From: Porphyra umbilicalis
Lineage: Eukaryota; Rhodophyta; Bangiophyceae; Bangiales; Bangiaceae
NCBI GenBank assembly: GCA_002049455.2
Contig: KV918882.1
Coordinates: forward strand, 124,001 to 188,000
Direction of reading: 5' to 3'
Length of the DNA: 64,000 nucleotides
Positions 53,182 to 62,921 of this stretch are shown here, piece by piece. The notes beneath the pieces are model-generated. The model had not been told where the DNA came from and searched no databases. It worked only from the letters and a program-made list of their open reading frames with translations. Numbering within the stretch: the stretch's first letter is position 1; the number at the start of each line of letters is the position of its first letter. A program made the translations under genes and the position numbers.

Positions 53182-54195
53182 CCCACTACTAGGGTTGTGC
53201 ATCACGCCCCTTTTTGGGTGGCGGGGTGGGCGTTGCACGCCTAATCACGCCCTTCTGCACGCCCCCAACATTGGCACGCCCCTCTCACGCCCCTAATGTA
53301 GCCCCCATGTTTTGACACTTACTTGATAGGCGATTCAAAGTACCCAATACTCTTGCAATTCGGATGGTTCAAAGGACCACAAAAATGCCAGAAAACATGG
53401 AGGAAACAGCTGCATGCGATACACTCTCTTGGCCTCTGCCACTCTGCCTCAAAGATACTTTGCAGCATCACGGGACGTCGGCTCGCCTTGCCTCCACCGG
53501 CCGCCCCACCGCCCGCAGTCCCACCCATCTCACCGCGCACAAAGCCAGAGCAGATGGTCATAAAATCATTCTCGGTCATGGCCGCGAGGGCGTCCTCGTC
53601 GCCGGGACGACCAGCGTCCTGTCAACGGACGCCGGCGCCAGCCGTGGCGCATCGGACGACCTTCTCGTTCAGGAGGCGCGTAGCTCGCCGCCGGCGCCCC
53701 CTGCATCACTGCCGTCGGCCTGGTCCTTGCCGGCGCGCGATGCATCCCATTCAACGTCCTCATTGACGCCCGTGTCGAGGAGCCCCTCTGCGTCCTCCCA
53801 GGCTGATGACAGCAGGTGGCCGTTGCTGTGCCCATCCCGCACAGATGGCGCCCGCGCATCATGGCGTCGAGCACATTGTTTGTGGGCACACGACGGAAAA
53901 ATGGTCCTCACGCCTCATAGCGTCGAGCACCTTGTTTGTAGACGCTCAACGGAGCAGTGAGACACCGCGCCCTGAAAAAGTAACGAAGGTGGCACGGAAC
54001 TGCACCGAAAATAATTGGTGGACTGGCGCCCCAAGAGCGCATTTGAAATGATGTACTTTTTTGCCAAGCACGCCCCAATCACGCCCCTAAAATTCTGGGC
54101 GTGCAGGGCGTGACACGCCCAAAACTCGTGAAATTGTACGCCCCAGGCGTGCAATTTAGCACGCCCCGGGCGTGTTGCACAACCCTACCCACTAC
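53182..54195. mobile_element. Non-autonomous hAT transposon with 8-bp target duplication
   Basis: The element proper is 53190-54187 (998 bp). Ends are terminal inverted repeats starting TAGGGTTGTGCATCACGCCC on the left and the matching complement (GGGCGTGTTGCACAACCCTA) on the right. Both sides carry the same 8-bp target duplication CCCACTAC (53182-53189 and 54188-54195), diagnostic of hAT. Subterminal regions are packed with CACGCCC/GGGCGTG motifs in both orientations, likely transposase-binding sites. Interior frames (for example 53323-53766) show no DDE or hATC motif, so it depends on a transposase elsewhere. The perfect target duplication and near-matching ends suggest recent insertion. 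It lies between the RCC1 gene and the BASS gene, about 210 bp before the BASS start. Confidence 0.92.
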
Positions 54196-54404
54196 CAAGC
54201 GGCGTCGATGATTGGACTGCTGTTCATCGCCTGGGATCGATGCGCGCGCTCCTCGATCCCAGAGCCCGTCACGACCTCGCCGCGTCTTTGCCCCTGCGCG
54301 CTGCACCCCACCCACGTCCCATTTTTGGCACGACGGTGCCGCGGACCCCCCCCCCCCCCCCCCCCGACCACCGCCAGCTGCTGCTCGTGTGGCAGACGCG
54401 CACC

Positions 54405-55846
54405 ATGGGGGCTTTTGTGGCTTGCCTTGCGGCGGCCACCGGTGGTGGCCGTCGACCCGCCGCCGCCGCGGCGGCGGGGACGACGCGGCGGCCGCCTGCG
54501 TGGCGCGTCGGCGCCACGCGACGGGCGGGCGCCCGGCGGCTCTGCCTGCGGGCGGCGCCACGCACCCCCGTTGGACGGGCGTCGCCCTCCCCCCGACCGC
54601 CCCCCCGCGCGTCGGCGTCGGACCCCCCCCCCCTCGTACGGCCGGCGCGGGCGCCCTCGCCGCCCTCGCCGCCACGTCGGCCGCCCTCACCGACGCCTTC
54701 CCCCTCCTGACACTCGCCGCCGGCGCCGTTGCGACTGCGGCGCCCGCCGCCTTTGTCGCCGCCATCCCCCCCCCCCTCACCGAAGGTGCCCTCTCGGTCC
54801 TGATGCTCTCCATGGGCTTGACCCTCTCCCTCGCCGACATTCGGCGGGGCCTCTCCCGCCCCGCCCTCCTCGTCGCCTCCCTCCTCCTCTGCTACGGCCT
54901 CATGCCCGCCCTCGCCGTCGCCATTGCGTCTGCGGCGCGCCTGTCGGCGGGCCACCGGTCGGGCCTCGTCCTCCTCGGCCTCATCAGCGGCGGCCAAGCG
55001 TCCAACCTGTGCGTCCACATTGCGGGCGGCGACGTGGCGCTCTCCGTCGCCATGACGACCGCGTCGACGGTCGGGGCGGCGGTGGCCATCCCCGCCCTCG
55101 CGGCGCGCCTCCTCTCCGCCTCTGTCGGGGGGGTGGGGGGCGTCGGCCTCGCGGCCACAACCGCGCGGCTCGTCCTCGCCCCCGTCGCCGCGGGGGCGGT
55201 GGCCAACGCGGCCGCGCCGCGCGCCATGCGCGCCGTCCGCCCGCTGCTGCCGGCGGTGGGGATTGTCGCGACGGTGGTCGTCATTCTCGGCGCGACGGCG
55301 CGGACGGCGGGGGTGGTCGGGCCGGCGCTCGCCGCACTCGCCGGGCCCGTGGCCGCGCTGCACGCGGGGGGGTTTGTCGCGGGGTGGGCGGTCGCCAAGG
55401 CGCTCGCCGCGGTGGGGGCCGTCGGCCGGGGGGGTGGGGGGCGCGGCACGGGCGTCGCGCGCACGCTCGCGTTTGAGTCGGGCTTTAAGAGCCCGGCGCT
55501 CGCGTACGTGCTCGCCATCAAGCACTTTGGGGCCGAGGCGCGGCTGGCGCCGGCGGTGAGCATTTTGGTGTTGGCGCCGCTGGCGGCGGTCGCGGCGGCG
55601 CTGATGCGGCGGTTGTACGTTTGGGGGGTGGGGGGGGGCTGCGTGGGGGGGGGGGGGGGCGGCGGATGGTCGTCGTTTTTCGGGCGCGCTGTGGGGTTGG
55701 GGGGGCGGGGTCCCGGCGGTGGTGCGGCGGCGCCTGACCTGCGCAGCCTCGTGTGGAGGGGTGTGCCTCGCCGCCGCTGGAGCGCGTGGCCTGCCGGTTG
55801 CCCGCCACCTGCTCGGTCGTGCGGGCGGTTGTGGGCCGACCTCTAA
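54405..55846 (+). CDS. Plastid BASS-family transporter
   Basis: Bile acid:sodium symporter superfamily; plastid members of plants and algae import pyruvate or other organic acids with Na+. Start MGAFVACLAAATGGG at 54405, a red-algal type transit peptide. One base appears missing in the C11 run 54623-54633, after which the membrane part runs uninterrupted: nine or ten hydrophobic segments, including GALSVLMLSMGLTLSLADIR, the conserved LVLLGLISGGQASNLCVHIA crossover with GGDVALSVAMTTASTVG, and the second crossover RTLAFESGFKSPALAYVLAI. Those motifs (E-x-G-x(3)-S near the end, GGxxSN early) match the family's Na+ and substrate sites. The C-terminus beyond about 55625 runs into G-rich sequence, so the true stop may be earlier than 55846. 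It begins 210 bp after a hAT element. Confidence 0.82.
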
Positions 55847-56656
55847 CCCGTTGCGCGCTCCCGTGCTCGCCCTCCGTGACTGCCGGTCGCTCTGTGGATG
55901 TGCTGCGTGGGCGACGCGGGCCGACCCCGCCCCTCGGCCGTGCGGACGCGGTGCGGTTGCAGTGGCGCGCGCACGCCCTTCTCCCCGCCCGACGCGGCGA
56001 CGACGGCGGTGGAGCGCGAGTAGGGGGCGGGCGGTGGAGCGACTTGGAGGCGGGGCACCAGCGGGGTGGGGGGGCCGTCGGGGGGAGTGGAAACCCTTTT
56101 TGGAAAAATTCCCGTGTCTCGTTCCTGTGGCGGGGGGGGGGGGGGAAGGTCGAAGGCGCGGAGGGGGCACTGAAGCGCGCGGCTGTGAGCGCCAGACGCG
56201 GGGGGCGCCGGCTGGACCGGCACCCGCGTGTCCACTCGGGCCGCGGCGGCTGGGAGGGCTCGGCGGCGGCCGGCCGACGCAGGCCGCACGCGCCGGCGCC
56301 GGGCGTGGGGGGCTCGACCGCCGCCGGGTGGGCTGGGCTCGGCCGTCGCCTATGGGGGATGCGCTTGGGCGGCGCGGGCGGCGGGTGAACGGCGGGTGGA
56401 CGGCGGGGCACTGCGTGCCCCGTGCAGCGCGTTGGAAGCGCAGTCAGACCCCAAGGTCAAAAACAAAATCGACAAAACAAAAAAGAAAACGTCCACGGGG
56501 GCTGCCGGCCACGCTCGACAGCCCCCCACCACAGCGTCGCGCCCGATGGCGATCCCGCCCCCTCTGCCCTCGCCCCCTCCCCCCCCCAGGCACCGTCGGG
56601 CGGCCGTCGCGCACGCCCCGTTGCTGCTGTCACCGAAAAACCAGTGGCCGCCGCCG
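55847..56656. other. Spacer between convergent genes
   Basis: GC-rich, with matched shadow frames and a G run at about 56131-56144. The A-rich patch at 56455-56490 may belong to the 3' end of one of the flanking transcripts. No gene recognised. Confidence 0.4.
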
Positions 56657-58537
56657 TCATCTAGAGGGTCCCCTCCTCGGGCGACGCGGACCGCCGCAGC
56701 AGCAGCGCCCAGTCCTTGTTTTCCGCCCGTGGGGGCTCGCCCACTTTGACCGCCCCCCCTCTTCCGGAGCGGTGACGGAAACGTGCCCGAGCAGGTCGGG
56801 CGGCGACCCGAGGCGCGGGTCAAACCAGCCGCCAGTCCACACGCCCGCCGGCGGCGGCAGCGTCACCACGGCGGCGCCCCCCTGGGACAGGTACACGAGC
56901 AGCACATCGTCGGCGGCGAGGGCCCAGTTGGCCGCCCCCGCCACCCGCCCGTCCTCGGGGGCCATGGCCCAAAACGGCACCCGCTGCGCCGCGAGGAAGC
57001 GGTGCAGGCGGTCGGTGGTCGCCCACAGGCGGGCGTGCCCCCGAAAGTCCTCGAGCCGCTGATCCCCCGCCGCGTAGTACCACTCGACGCCGCCCGCGCC
57101 GGCGGTTAGGGCGCCCCACAACACGTCCCGCCGCTCCGCCTCGTGGTCGTTGGGGGATTGCGCGTCGGGCAGCGCGCCGACGCCGCCAATCTCGTCGACG
57201 GTGACGACCCACTGTTTGCCCGCCCCCGCCGACGCGGTGACCCACTCGCCGACTTGCGCGTGCACGTCGGCCCACGTCTTGACCTGCAGCGACGCGCCCG
57301 TGAGCGCCGACGCGTCGCCGAGGAGCGGCGTGAAGACCTGCTCCTTGCCGGCGGGGTGGGTGTGCAGCGCGAGCAGCGCGCCGTACGGCTCGAGGGCGGC
57401 AAAGTGTGCGAGGAAGTCAACCCGCTGCGTGTCCGTGTTGAACTGGCCGGTCTGGTCAGCCCACCCGCTCTCCTCCCCTAGATTCCACACCAGCCCGTTC
57501 TTCGAGCCAAAGCGGGCGACCATTTCCCGATAAAAGAGCCGCCGCGCGTCGGAGAAGCCGTGGTTGTCGACGCCCGCGTCGGCGCGCTCAAACAGCTCCT
57601 CGTTTTCGGTTTCGGAGAGCACACAGTGGAGCACGACGCCCTTGGCGTCCATGTGGTCAAAGAGGGCGCCCCACTGGGCGAGCTTGGACACGTCGTACCG
57701 CCACATCTCTCGCTTGGACGTCCACGGCCATGTGTCTTTGGAGTCCCCGTCGACGGTCATGGGCATGGCGTAGATGGACGACACGCCAACAGAGGCGAGG
57801 TAGTTGACGGCGCCGACAATGCCCTTGCTCGCGTTGGCGCTGACGCCCCACGTCGGGTCCCCTTCCACCCAATCCACCTCGTGAGCGGCATACGCGTGGC
57901 GCCCGTCGGCGCTGCCGTCAAAACCGCGGTAGCCCAGAAAGTTCTCTGGAGAATCGCTCCCGTGCTTGAGATACCACTCCCCGCTCTCCCAGCGGAGGTA
58001 TCGGCTGCCCGGGGCGACGAGGAGCTTGCCTTGGGCACGCAAATCTGGCCACTGTTTGTCCGTTGGCAGCACCGTGATCGAGCCCGTGACGCCGTCCCAG
58101 GGCCTCACGGGGGTGCCCGCGGTGGCGGGGGTCACCGCCACTCGCTCACCCGCCTTGAAGTCGAGTAAATACGCCCACTCGCCTGCCGTGGGGGGGGTGA
58201 AGCGGCACCGCCAAACGGTGCCCGTCGTGGCGCCGGTGCGTGCCGCGTCCCCATCCGCCGCCCAAAAGCAGGGGGTCGATACAGTTCGATCGGTGGCGAC
58301 GTCAATGAACGTGGCGCCCAGCCGATAGTCGAGAAAGGGGTTGTCTGCCCCGTCCTCCGACGCGGCGGGACCGTCCGTAATGTCAACCGAGATTGGGTGC
58401 CACTGCCGCAGCTCCCCCAACGTGCGGATGCCAGCTGCCGCTGCTGTGGTGGGCGCGGCTGCTGCGCCGGCGATGGCGGTGGTGACCACGACGGCGGCAG
58501 CGGCGGCCGCCTCGAGCAACGGCCGACCGGGCGCCAT
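56657..58537 (-). CDS. Secreted DUF5060/DUF4038 glycoside-hydrolase-like protein
   Basis: From ATG 58537, MAPGRPLLEA plus an Ala/Val core is a signal peptide. An N-terminal Ig-like DUF5060 domain follows (NPFLDYRLGATFIDV, CFWAADGDA, WRCRFTPPTAGEWAY). A TIM-barrel of the DUF4038/apiosidase-like type comes next (YLRWESGEWYLKHGSDSPEN, YAMPMTVDGDSKDTWPW). Candidate acid/base and nucleophile Glu are in NLGEESGW (about 353) and VDEIGG (about 447). The C-terminal domain is of the type called putative collagen-binding (VYLSQGGAAVVTLPPP, GGWFDPRLG). The usual end, DWALLLR, is one base out of frame across the C7 run at 56753-56759; with one base added the gene ends at about 56661. Most relatives I know are bacterial, so bacterial origin is possible. 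Substrate probably a cell-wall glycan. Confidence 0.78.
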   Translation of the reverse strand: MAPGRPLLEAAAAAAVVVTTAIAGAAAAPTTAAAAGIRTLGELRQWHPISVDITDGPAASEDGADNPFLDYRLGATFIDVATDRTVSTPCFWAADGDAARTGATTGTVWRCRFTPPTAGEWAYLLDFKAGERVAVTPATAGTPVRPWDGVTGSITVLPTDKQWPDLRAQGKLLVAPGSRYLRWESGEWYLKHGSDSPENFLGYRGFDGSADGRHAYAAHEVDWVEGDPTWGVSANASKGIVGAVNYLASVGVSSIYAMPMTVDGDSKDTWPWTSKREMWRYDVSKLAQWGALFDHMDAKGVVLHCVLSETENEELFERADAGVDNHGFSDARRLFYREMVARFGSKNGLVWNLGEESGWADQTGQFNTDTQRVDFLAHFAALEPYGALLALHTHPAGKEQVFTPLLGDASALTGASLQVKTWADVHAQVGEWVTASAGAGKQWVVTVDEIGGVGALPDAQSPNDHEAERRDVLWGALTAGAGGVEWYYAAGDQRLEDFRGHARLWATTDRLHRFLAAQRVPFWAMAPEDGRVAGAANWALAADDVLLVYLSQGGAAVVTLPPPAGVWTGGWFDPRLGSPPDLLGHVSVTAPEEGGRSKWASPHGRKTRTGRCCCGGPRRPRRGPSR

Positions 58538-59863
58538 GGCGTTGGCGACCTCGTTTGCGCGCCACATGCGTCGGCGGGCGAGGAGGAAAAAACCACGCCC
58601 TTGAGCGTGCACGCAACCGTCGTCGAGGTCGCCGGTGTGTCACGGAGGCGCGCTGAGTGTCGACTCTGGCGCTTGTGCCCGCCCGCATGGGCGCCGCAGT
58701 ACTCCTTCATGAGACTGGCTGGGGTGTGCCGACGAGATGCATTCCCTCGCCTCCCGCTGTGGTCCCCTTGATGGGCCGGACGCTCAATCATCGACACCGC
58801 CAGCACCGATACGTACGCGCACCCGTCTTCTCGGCTACCGCGGGATCTTCGGTCGCACATCACTTGTCACGGCGGATCTCAATCTGTATGACAATGGGGC
58901 CGCGTCGGAGCGAGCGTTGGATGACAGTGCATGCGTAGCCGCGTCACGCTGACACCTTTGTATACGTGGATAATGGGTGGCCACCCCACTGTTGTCCTTG
59001 CTCTTGTCCTCGAGCGAGCCACCGCATCGCCGATCCAGGTCTGTGAGCATGCGTACGTGACCACGGGGAGCCACGAATGAACACCATTGCCCCCGACATG
59101 TGGGCGTGTCGCAGCCAACCAGCGAGACCCGTTAGTGAAACAAAGAGACACAAAAAGTCATGCAATCTATCATAGCTGCGCCCTGGACTTTAGTACTTGT
59201 GCTGTTAAGGCCAGGGTGTTTTCGCGGGCACGCCTTCAGTTCGAGGTGGAATTTTTGTGGCAGCTGTGGAATGTCACCGAGTCAGATTCATAGCTGGCCT
59301 GATGACAGGCCAGCCAATCAAATCACATCTCCTGCTTCTTGCAGTCTATCCACAGGTTTGTCCATAGCCGCAAACGGCTTGGCGCCAGAATCGGATCTCG
59401 TGGCGACCTCGAGGATCTCAGCGCCTTTGGCCGCCTTGCGCCGCGCGCTGCGGGTGGGTGGTTGACGCAGCGCGTCTCGGCTCCTCTCCCCACAGCAGCT
59501 CCGCCTCGCAGCGGCGGCGCGCCCCCGAGGTGTGGGCACGCCCCCGGGGGCCGCCCCATCCACCAATGCGCCACGGCCCGCCCGCCCGCTGTGTCTCTCG
59601 CGCCCATTCGCAGGGCGACGGTTCGGTTGGCGGGCCCCCCCGCTCGCCACGCTGCTGTTGCGCACTCCGCCGCCCCCCCCCCCCCCTCTAAAACGCGTGT
59701 CCGGTCTGCGGCGCCGCAGCCAGCGGCGCGCAGCCGCGCCGACGCAGACGACTCGTCCGCCGCTCTGCCCCCTGCCGCCATCCCGCCGCCCCCCCCCTAC
59801 CCTTCCCTGCGCGGCGCACGTGGACAGTCTGTTCCCCCCCTCCTCATCCCCCGAGCCGCCAAC
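58538..59863. promoter_or_regulatory. Divergent spacer, CCAAT box upstream of Lhcr
   Basis: 5' regions of the hydrolase (-) and Lhcr (+) genes. A CCAATCA box lies at 59314-59320, 544 bp before the Lhcr ATG, in a balanced-composition zone (58780-59400). GC-rich leader follows. No other gene is recognised. Confidence 0.35.
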
Positions 59864-60864
59864 ATGTTGGGCTTTGTGTCGGCCTTTGGTGGGGCGACCC
59901 TTCGGGCGCCGACCGCGTTTGCGGGATGCCGCGTCGCGGCGCCCGCGGCGCCCGCCGTCGCCCGCTGGACGATGGTCAAGAGCAAGGCCATCCCGTTTAT
60001 GGAGGCGCCGCCCGCTCTGGACGGCTCCATGATTGGGGGTACGTTGTGTGGGTCCGCGGCTCTTGTCTGGCGACCGCGCCGCGGGCGTGGTCGCGGGCGT
60101 CGGCGTGGCGTGTTGCGTTGGCGGGTCCCGGCAGGGAAGTGACCTCTGCTGTGCCGCTGGGCTGCCGACTAACCGGTGCGACGGTATTTGGCCTGGTGTC
60201 TGCTCCCTGCCCTCTCGTCCGACTGTGTCTCCCCTCACAGACGTTGGCTTTGACCCGTTTGGCTTCACCAACTACATTGACCTCAAGTTCCTCCGTGAGG
60301 CGGAAATCAAGCACTGCCGCATCACCATGCTCGCCGTGCTCGGCCTCTTTGTCCAGGAGTTTTACACGCTGCCCTTCTACTCGGGCCCGGCGCTGGCCGA
60401 GCCATCCCACAACTTTTACGTCGCGCACGGCGCCATGAAGCAGCTGCTGCTGTGGACGTCGGGCTTGGAGATTATTACGGGCGTGCCGGCGCTGCTGCAG
60501 ATGATGCAGGGCTCCCCGCGCCGCCCCGGGGAGTTTGGGTTTGACCCCCTGGGCTTGGCCAAGAACAACGCTGCGTTTGCGCGGTGGCAAAACGCGGAGC
60601 TCATCAATGGCCGGTTGGCCATGATTGCCGTGGGGGGGCTCATCCACCAGGTCCGTTGCGCTGCTCCCGCGTGTGTGCTTTGTGGTTCTGAGGGTCTGTC
60701 GGGGCGCTCGCGTGATTTTTTGCCCCCTGTGCATGATTCTAACCCCCCTTTGTCGTTCCATTGCTTTTCCGTGGCTCTCTCTTGTGTGGCTTGCCCGACC
60801 ACAGGAGTGGATGACGAAGCTGACGCCCATCCACCAGCTCACGGCCGGCAAGATTTTCCCGTAA
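59864..60864 (+). CDS. Red-lineage light-harvesting chlorophyll protein (Lhcr type)
   Basis: Three exons: 59864-60038, 60241-60650 and 60805-60864. Introns are 202 bp (GTACGT...CACAG, phase 1) and 154 bp (GTCCGT...CACAG, phase 0). The product is 214 residues. The transit peptide begins MLGFVSAFGG; the mature part begins near SKAIPFMEAPPALDGSMIGD. Three membrane helices: helix 1 FLREAEIKHCRITMLAVLG (ExxHxR chlorophyll ligand motif), helix 2 QLLLWTSGLEIITGVPALL, helix 3 AELINGRLAMIAVGGLIHQ (ExxNGR). The paired GFDPFGF and GFDPLGL motifs precede helices 1 and 3. In red algae these proteins serve photosystem I in the thylakoid. Every exon is clean; the G7 at 60632-60638 is correctly in frame. Confidence 0.95.
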
Positions 60865-61373
60865 AAGGGCTCGCCGCCGCATCGGTGAAGATGCCGTCGT
60901 TGGCCGGGTGCTTGGTGTGCTTTTTGTGTGCTGCGAGTCGCGGGCCCTTTGGTTTGCTGGATGTGGTGTGAGCAGTTTTTTCTTTTTTTTGTTTCGTTCC
61001 CTTTCGTCTTTTCTTCACAACTCGTCTCCTCACGTCTGCGCTCGGCCACGCTGGGTGCACGTCACTGGTCTTGGTCAAGCGCTGGTTTAGTCTGTCCACC
61101 CGTCACTGGCGCAAATACCACGCAACCCTCCAGGCGGTGTCACACTGGGCTCCAACACCACAGGCGCAGCCCGCTCCAGCACGGCCACCGCACCCGCACG
61201 AGAGCGCCGCCGACGCGAGTGCGCTCGTCGATGGCGCGGCAGCCGCCCGCGCCCCAGAGGTGCGACTGCGCAAGGCGTCTGTCTCGCGTGGCACCCCCCA
61301 GAGCCGGCCGCCGGCCGCCCCGCATTGCCGGGTCACCCGACCGCCGCTGGTGCCCCAGCGCCGCGCCCCCCGC
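60865..61373. other. Spacer between convergent genes
   Basis: 3' ends of the Lhcr gene (+) and the PAQR gene (-). T-rich at 60970-61020, as expected downstream of a stop codon. No gene recognised. Confidence 0.4.
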
Positions 61374-62921
61374 TCACGTCCACACAAACGGCGAAAAGGC
61401 ACACCCGTACACCATCCGGTAGCGAAAGGCGCGCACGCACGCCCACCAGTGGAGCCCCGCCGCCCCAATGACGCACACGTGCATCAGCTGGTGGCTGGCC
61501 CCCCACAGGTCGTGGCGGCCCCTTGGCGCGCAGCACTCGGGGAAGCGGCTTGCAAAGAGCACGGCGCCCGCCAGGTAGGCGGCGGCGACGGCGGCGAGCC
61601 AGGTCGCCTCGGCGACAAACTCGGGGTGGGTCCACCCCGACGCCACGCCCATGTGCGCGAGCGGCGCAAAGCAAATGCCGCCGAGCGTCGTAAACGTGAC
61701 CGCCCGCGTCGTGCGGAACGCCGGCGAGTCAAACCGCGGGTGCATGATGGCAACGACCGTCGCGGCGGTCGCCGCCAACACCCCCACCGTGTAGGGCGCG
61801 GTCGTGGTCGCGTGCGTTGGGGAGCAGTAAAACCCAAAAAACACCCCCGACAGCGAGTGCGCCGCGCACAGCACCGCAATCGCACAATAGTCGACGCGGG
61901 AGAGGAGCTTGAGCGCCGTCGGCGAGTAGTTCCACCACACGTGGTAGCTCGTTGAGGAGAGCATGCAGAGGCAGGCGCCGAGGAGCATGGGCGCAAAGCC
62001 GTACAAGCGCGCCTCGGCCACCAGCCGCGAGAGGGCGGGGCGGAGGTCCGCCGCCGCGGCGCCGCCGCCGCCGAGGACGGCGCCGAGGTCGCCCGCCGCC
62101 GCAGCGGCACCGGCGGTCGCCGACGCGGCGGCGGCGGCGGCGGCGGCGGCGGCACTCGCGGCGGGGGGTGCCCCCCCGCCGGCGGTGGCCGTCAGCGCCG
62201 CCGCCACGGCCGCCGGCGCGTGGCGGAGGGCGACAAACAGGTCGTCGGCGGCGGCGCGGACGGGCGGCCGCACCAACGCCGGCAGCTGCGCCCGCGCCGT
62301 TGCCACCGCCGAGGCGGCCGAGGCGGCCACGCGCCCGCGCGCCGCCGCAAACGCCGCCGCCGACGCGGCCGTCGCGTCGCCGCCGCCGCCGCCCCCCCCC
62401 CCCCCGCGGCAGCGGCGGCGGCGGCGGCGGCGGTGTGGGCGCGCCACGCCGCCACGACCGACTGCTCCGCCGTCACGACGGTGGCCGTGTAGACGGCGAG
62501 GCCGACAAAGAGGAGGAAGCCGAGCGCGTGGCTCCAAATGTTAAACGTTTCATTGTGGGGGAAGAGGAAAAAGCCCGTCGCGAGCAGCTGCCGCCGGGAT
62601 TGGATTTGGGGGCGGTAGTAGCGCGTCAGGTACTCATTGTCGCGCATCCACGGCGGGAGCGCCGCAAAGTCGACGGTCCGCCACGGGTGGGCGGCCACGC
62701 AGTCGTCATCGTCCTCCCCGCCGCCGCCGCCGCCGTCGGTGGGGGGGGGGTTCCGCCGCCGCCGTCGGGGGGGGGGGGGGGGACCCGCCAGCTGCCTTGG
62801 GCGCCAACGACAATGGCGACGCGGGTGGCCGCGCGTCGGCCGCCCCCTTTAACGCGGTCGCCGCCGGCAGATAGCTCGACCCGCCCGGCCGGCGGTGCCG
62901 GGGCCGCGCGTCGGGCGCCAT
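61374..62921 (-). CDS. PAQR/adiponectin-receptor-like membrane protein
   Basis: From ATG 62921 (MAPDARPRHRRPGGSSYLPA), a low-complexity N-terminus leads to RTVDFAALPPWMRDNEYLTR and the family signature FPHNETFNIWSHALGFLLF. A long Ala/Gly-rich insert follows helix 1, then about six more membrane helices: APMLLGACLCMLSSTSYHVW, DYCAIAVLCAAHSLSG, TVGVLAATAATVVAIMHPRF, TFTTLGGICFAPLAHMG, and the C-terminal HQLMHVCVIGAAGLHW. The metal-binding His set (S-x-x-x-H and H-x-x-x-H) is complete. PAQR proteins act as Zn-dependent lipid hydrolases or steroid/peptide receptors in internal or plasma membranes. Frame breaks occur at C/G runs near 62743-62784 (two) and 62391-62405 (one). The insert inside the membrane domain is unusual. 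Confidence 0.82.
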
